A stretch of DNA of 14,764 nucleotides from Clostridia bacterium (GTDB lineage Bacteria; Bacillota; Clostridia; Peptostreptococcales; Anaerovoracaceae): assembly GCA_900754805.1 (NCBI GenBank), contig CAAEEE010000254.1, forward strand, positions 1-14,764, in the 5' to 3' direction. Positions 11,419 to 14,764 of this stretch are shown here, in pieces (position 1 is the stretch's first letter; each line of letters opens with the position of its first letter). The position numbers and the translations under genes are program-made. The notes beneath the pieces were generated by a model. The model saw nothing but the letters and a program-made list of their open reading frames with translations. It was not told the origin of the DNA and ran no database searches.

Positions 11419-14400
11419 CTATTTTATGATATTATATCCACAGCCCTCAAAAATCGTATCGAAACGGCAGATTCCTTTGTACTGACAATAAGCACACGCC
11501 GAAGTGTCGTGCGTCTTCATCGGGTGAATCTCTATGCTGCCGTCCGCAAGGCTGTCGCAAAGCTCGCAAACCTTTTCGCCGACCACTTCACGCAGCTTTA
11601 CAAATTCCTCATCACTGAGCAAATTATCTTTGCCCGTGCCCGAAACAACACCTTCTTTATTGATTCGAATCGGCACGATGTCCGAGATTCCCGAAAAATC
11701 CCCCGCCACATTGCGGATGACATTCGGGTCGTCCACGATAACACCGTTGAGCTTATAGGATTTTTGGACCTTATCGGAAACCTCATCGGGGTCAATGGTT
11801 TTGCCCGACATATCAATCATCGGCTCATTTATTTTGAAGTAGAAAACACCTGCCGGCCTGCGCTCCTGTTCGAGCGCCGCTTCCAGATAAAGCATGAGCT
11901 GAAGGCGATACCCTTCCTCGACCTCCGACAAGTTGAAGTTTTCGTTTCCCGTCTTGTAGTCGATAATCTTAACACGGTCGCCCGGCAAATAATCCACGCG
12001 GTCGATTTTTCCTTCAATATATGCCTGCCCACCTCCATCGAGTTCGACGGCAATTGGCTTAATCTTCCTGCCGCGTCCGAACGAAACCTCAAAATCACAG
12101 CGCTCGATTTCTCCTGCGCGTACCTGTTCAATCAACGCCCAGCAAACCTTTTCGCAAATATCCGTGATTCGCTTCCCGCGATACTTTTCTTCGTTACCCA
12201 CTTCAAAAATTCCTTCGCGATAGCTCACAGTCTCCGCGGAAAACACATCTTCCACGAAGGCTCTGCATTCCTGCCTGCTGACAGTCATCCATGGAGATTC
12301 CGGAGCCGTCACCGCTATTCCGTTTCGGGTCAGGTGACGGGTCATTTTCATCAGGCATTCGTGGTAGATGTCCCCGATTTCTCTCGGTGCCACTTCAAAA
12401 ATGCGGCGTTCTTCCGGCTTCAGTCCGTAAAGGACGAAGTGGGAGAACGGACAGCGCGAAAAGCGCTCCAGCCTTGACGGGCTGAGGGAGAGGGTGGTGG
12501 GTGGGGCAGATGCGCTCTCGTCAGGCTGCAGTTCTGGTTGTTCGGTCGCAAGTTCCGTGCCAGCGGCGCGCGTTAGGTTTTCTGCAGACTGCGCGTTTTT
12601 GGTCGCAAGTTCCGTGCCATCGACGGCGAGAGTGTTCGAGGCTGCGTCGCATGTCGATCCTTTAGCTGTGTCGCAGACCGGACTTGCGTCATTTCCCATA
12701 TTCAGGGGAGCGTCTGTATCCCCTGTGTCTCCGCTGATGGTATCCAGTGGCAGACTAATGCTTTGGTAATTGCCTGTGTAGAGCGCTTCTGCGGTTTTCC
12801 GTCCAAGTTCTTCCTGCTTATTCGTAAAAGCGATGCCCGCACGAATCGGTTCGAGTGCCTCAGGTTTGTTCTTCTTGAACCATGCGAGGGCTTCGTGCCA
12901 GTGCGGTGCGAGGGGCCTTCCCTCGCAGGCCGCCTGCAGGGCCTCCGTCAGGTGCCGGAGCCCTGCAGGGCCCGCGCCGACCAGCTCCGCGTCCGACTGC
13001 CGGTTGAGGGCGTCGCGGGCCACCGGCGTGTCACCAAGCAATCCGGCCAGTTTTGTGAACACGCCGGACGGCCTTGCCGGGCCGCCTTCGGCGTCCGACA
13101 AACTGTAACTTATCCACAGCCGCTCACGCGGCTTGGATAAGTTCCGATAGATACCCATCCGCTCCTCGAGGAACCGCACATCATCCACCTTGCAAAGCTC
13201 AATCCCGTTCTCCTTGAACAGGTTCTTCTCGTCGCTTCCGAACAGGCCCGAACCGGGCTTCTCATTCGGCAGCACACCCTCGTTGGCACCTACAACCACA
13301 AGTGCCTTCATCTCGCCGGTTCGGGTACGCTGCATCGTTCCCATCATCAGGCCGTCCTTCGTCGGCGGCAGAATCCCGATTTCCACCTGCGAAATACCAA
13401 CCTCAAACAAATCCCGAAACGCCGCCGCGCGGAATTTTTGCTTACCCATAATCTCGCTCATTTGGTCAAAAATTCCGATGACCTTGCCCCAAATCTGTGC
13501 CGTTTCCTCGGCAAGGTCAGGACGGCCCTGCTCCGTCTGCAGCACTGTAAGGTCGGCAATTTTCTCCGGCAGCTTCACCTTCTCGTACAAAAACCCGTAC
13601 AGCCCGCTGATAAACTCACCGCAGGTTTCTGCCTCGAAAATTGCCTCAAGATCCGGCATGAACGCCAGTGCCTTTTCTCGAACGGCGTTCATGCGCACAA
13701 GCGCCTCGGCTCCGTACTCGCTCTCTCCGCGCACAAAAGGACGCTTCCACATAGTGCCTCGAATTTTGTATTTTATCGCATAGTTTTCAAGATCCGTAAT
13801 CTCGTCGTTCGTCAAATCGCCAAAACCCGATTTGAGCATTTTAATCATGAGATCCGTCCTGTATTTTTCAACAACCACATCCATCAGTGCCGTTATGTAC
13901 TGCACGATGCTGCTTTGCAGGATGTCTTTGCTCGTATCCGAAACGAGGTCGATGCCGTACTCCTTGAAAACACGCTTCAGAATCGGCCCTCTCGTCTCCT
14001 GATCGTTACAGATTACCTTGATGTCGCTAAACCGATAGCCGAAATCGCGCACCAGCTCAAGCACATAGCAAGCCGCGCTTTCGGCTTCATTATATAGGTT
14101 TGCCGCCGCCACCAGCGTAAGCGAACCTGTGCCGGTGGCGGCCGCCTCACTCGCGCCACCCTTGGCTGGATTTGTGCTCTGTCCGCCACGGGCGTATTTT
14201 CTCGCCGGAAGTGCGTACAGTTCCTGTTCGATAAACTGAATCTTGTCCGCCCGCTCCGCTGTATAAGTCTTCGGAATCGCACGCTTTCTCACTTCGATGC
14301 CGCGCCGTTCCGCCAAATTCTCAAAATTCCGTATCACCGTCTCCGCAAGCGCAAACAAATCCGCATCGCGTGCCTCACGCTTATCATCATAGGTAAGCAC

Positions 14401-14764
14401 AAGGTTGACATCGGCGGCGTACTGCATCAATTCACCGATGACCGAAAGTGCTTTCGGCGCAAAACTGTCAAACCCGTAAATCCAGATGTGATTTCCCGCA
14501 ACAAGCTCAGAGCGGCTGATTTTGCCGAGAAAGAGATCGATGTAGTCCTCCGAATCCGTGTATTTCCCGCGGATTGCCGCCTCATATTCGCTGTAAAGCA
14601 AATACAAATCTTCCAGTTTCCTCTGCGTATACGACCCGTCCGGAACGCTCCTCGCAATCTCCGCAAGCTCGTCCGCACCGCAGTTGAACTGCTTCATCTC
14701 GGAAATGAAATTGTTCACAAGTTCGATGAAGGAGTTTTTTTCCTCGAGTCCTTTGAAGACTTGG
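11419..14764 (-). CDS. addB: ATP-dependent helicase/nuclease subunit B, AddB (N-terminus outside window)
   Basis: AddB with AddA resects double-strand breaks up to Chi and prepares ends for RecA. About 1,115 codons are visible, open to the window edge. The N-terminal P-loop and roughly the first 130 residues are missing (estimated from B. subtilis AddB, 1166 residues). The helicase-like region includes EVGISQVEIGILPPTKDGLM and VVVGANEGVLPNEKPGSG. The C-terminal PD-(D/E)XK nuclease shows GKIDRVD and IIDYKTG (about 11949-12012). Iron-sulfur cysteines follow the AddB pattern: one in SRCPF (codon 12451-12453), then C-x2-C-x5-C in CAYCQYKGIC near the end. A low-complexity linker of about 80-90 residues (about 12490-12750) separates the two halves and makes this AddB longer than usual. 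Confidence 0.93.
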   Translation of the reverse strand, partial: QVFKGLEEKNSFIELVNNFISEMKQFNCGADELAEIARSVPDGSYTQRKLEDLYLLYSEYEAAIRGKYTDSEDYIDLFLGKISRSELVAGNHIWIYGFDSFAPKALSVIGELMQYAADVNLVLTYDDKREARDADLFALAETVIRNFENLAERRGIEVRKRAIPKTYTAERADKIQFIEQELYALPARKYARGGQSTNPAKGGASEAAATGTGSLTLVAAANLYNEAESAACYVLELVRDFGYRFSDIKVICNDQETRGPILKRVFKEYGIDLVSDTSKDILQSSIVQYITALMDVVVEKYRTDLMIKMLKSGFGDLTNDEITDLENYAIKYKIRGTMWKRPFVRGESEYGAEALVRMNAVREKALAFMPDLEAIFEAETCGEFISGLYGFLYEKVKLPEKIADLTVLQTEQGRPDLAEETAQIWGKVIGIFDQMSEIMGKQKFRAAAFRDLFEVGISQVEIGILPPTKDGLMMGTMQRTRTGEMKALVVVGANEGVLPNEKPGSGLFGSDEKNLFKENGIELCKVDDVRFLEERMGIYRNLSKPRERLWISYSLSDAEGGPARPSGVFTKLAGLLGDTPVARDALNRQSDAELVGAGPAGLRHLTEALQAACEGRPLAPHWHEALAWFKKNKPEALEPIRAGIAFTNKQEELGRKTAEALYTGNYQSISLPLDTISGDTGDTDAPLNMGNDASPVCDTAKGSTCDAASNTLAVDGTELATKNAQSAENLTRAAGTELATEQPELQPDESASAPPTTLSLSPSRLERFSRCPFSHFVLYGLKPEERRIFEVAPREIGDIYHECLMKMTRHLTRNGIAVTAPESPWMTVSRQECRAFVEDVFSAETVSYREGIFEVGNEEKYRGKRITDICEKVCWALIEQVRAGEIERCDFEVSFGRGRKIKPIAVELDGGGQAYIEGKIDRVDYLPGDRVKIIDYKTGNENFNLSEVEEGYRLQLMLYLEAALEQERRPAGVFYFKINEPMIDMSGKTIDPDEVSDKVQKSYKLNGVIVDDPNVIRNVAGDFSGISDIVPIRINKEGVVSGTGKDNLLSDEEFVKLREVVGEKVCELCDSLADGSIEIHPMKTHDTSACAYCQYKGICRFDTIFEGCGYNIIK
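12544..12619 (-). repeat. 19-bp direct repeat in the addB linker
   Basis: GGTCGCAAGTTCCGTGCCA occurs exactly at 12544-12562 and 12601-12619, offset 57 bp (19 codons, so frame is kept). Both copies encode GTELAT in the minus-strand protein. The bases between are only loosely similar, consistent with an old, decayed in-frame tandem duplication that lengthened the linker. Confidence 0.7.
12907..12969. repeat. GC-rich hairpins inside addB
   Basis: Two adjacent inverted repeats lie in a locally GC-rich part of the coding region: TGCGAGGG (12907-12914) with CCCTCGCA (12920-12927), and CCTGCAGGGC (12933-12942) with GCCCTGCAGG (12960-12969). The second extends inward as TCCG/CGGA with one bulged base. 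The frame stays open through them, encoding an alanine-rich stretch. Confidence 0.5.

Noticed and set aside
11156..11485. Plus-strand open frames of 88-109 codons in the inverted-repeat region
   Set aside because: They run through the repeats and the alternating tract and into the end of addB, with no recognisable product and no conserved motif.
11341..12477. 378-codon plus-strand open frame opposite addB
   Set aside because: It is antisense to the conserved nuclease domain and cysteine motif of addB; the translation resembles no family and is best explained as a codon-bias shadow.

Overview
The window looks like chromosome from an anaerobic Firmicute of the Clostridia. Protein content points there: a clostridial-type short flavodoxin, AddB rather than RecB/RecC, PNP of the DeoD type, and lar/nik nickel genes. 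Further support comes from consensus sigma-A promoters (several with an extended -10 TGn), strong GGAGG-type ribosome binding sites, tightly overlapping operon genes and mid-range GC. The species cannot be named from sequence alone. No rRNA, tRNA, CRISPR array, transposase or phage gene was seen.

Region by region. (1) Positions 1-1260 are on the minus strand: the 5' part of greA (cut by the window edge) and deoD, each with its own promoter. (2) Positions 1171-2284 hold a cytoplasmic type I L-asparaginase (ansA) on the plus strand. Its predicted promoter faces, and overlaps, that of deoD. (3) Positions 2300-2870 hold a flavodoxin. Its upstream region has two copies of the operator-like motif GTTAGC-N4-GCTAAC, 45 bp apart centre to centre, suggesting metal-dependent (DtxR/MntR-type) control. 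(4) Positions 2878-10848 form one eight-gene operon: larE-larB-larC (biosynthesis of the nickel-pincer nucleotide cofactor), then a five-gene NikABCDE/Opp-type ABC importer. It starts with a roughly 190-nt structured leader ending in a strong intrinsic terminator just before larE, and it ends in a perfect terminator hairpin whose 5' arm lies inside the last gene. (5) Positions 10849-11418 are a gene-free convergent intergenic region made of three unlike blocks: a GC-rich stretch, an AT-rich 250-265 bp element built from nested inverted repeats, and a 32-nt perfectly alternating purine-pyrimidine tract. (6) Positions 11419-14764 (minus strand) hold most of addB, with the N-terminus outside the window.

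How the genes fit together: the importer probably brings in nickel (or a nickel chelate). LarB and LarE build the sulfur-bearing pincer ligand and LarC inserts nickel, giving the cofactor used by LarA-type racemases and epimerases. No larA-type enzyme is in the window, so the client enzyme must be encoded elsewhere. The most interesting items are the undescribed leader/attenuator ahead of the lar-nik operon, the paired flavodoxin operators, and the nested inverted-repeat element in the convergent gap.
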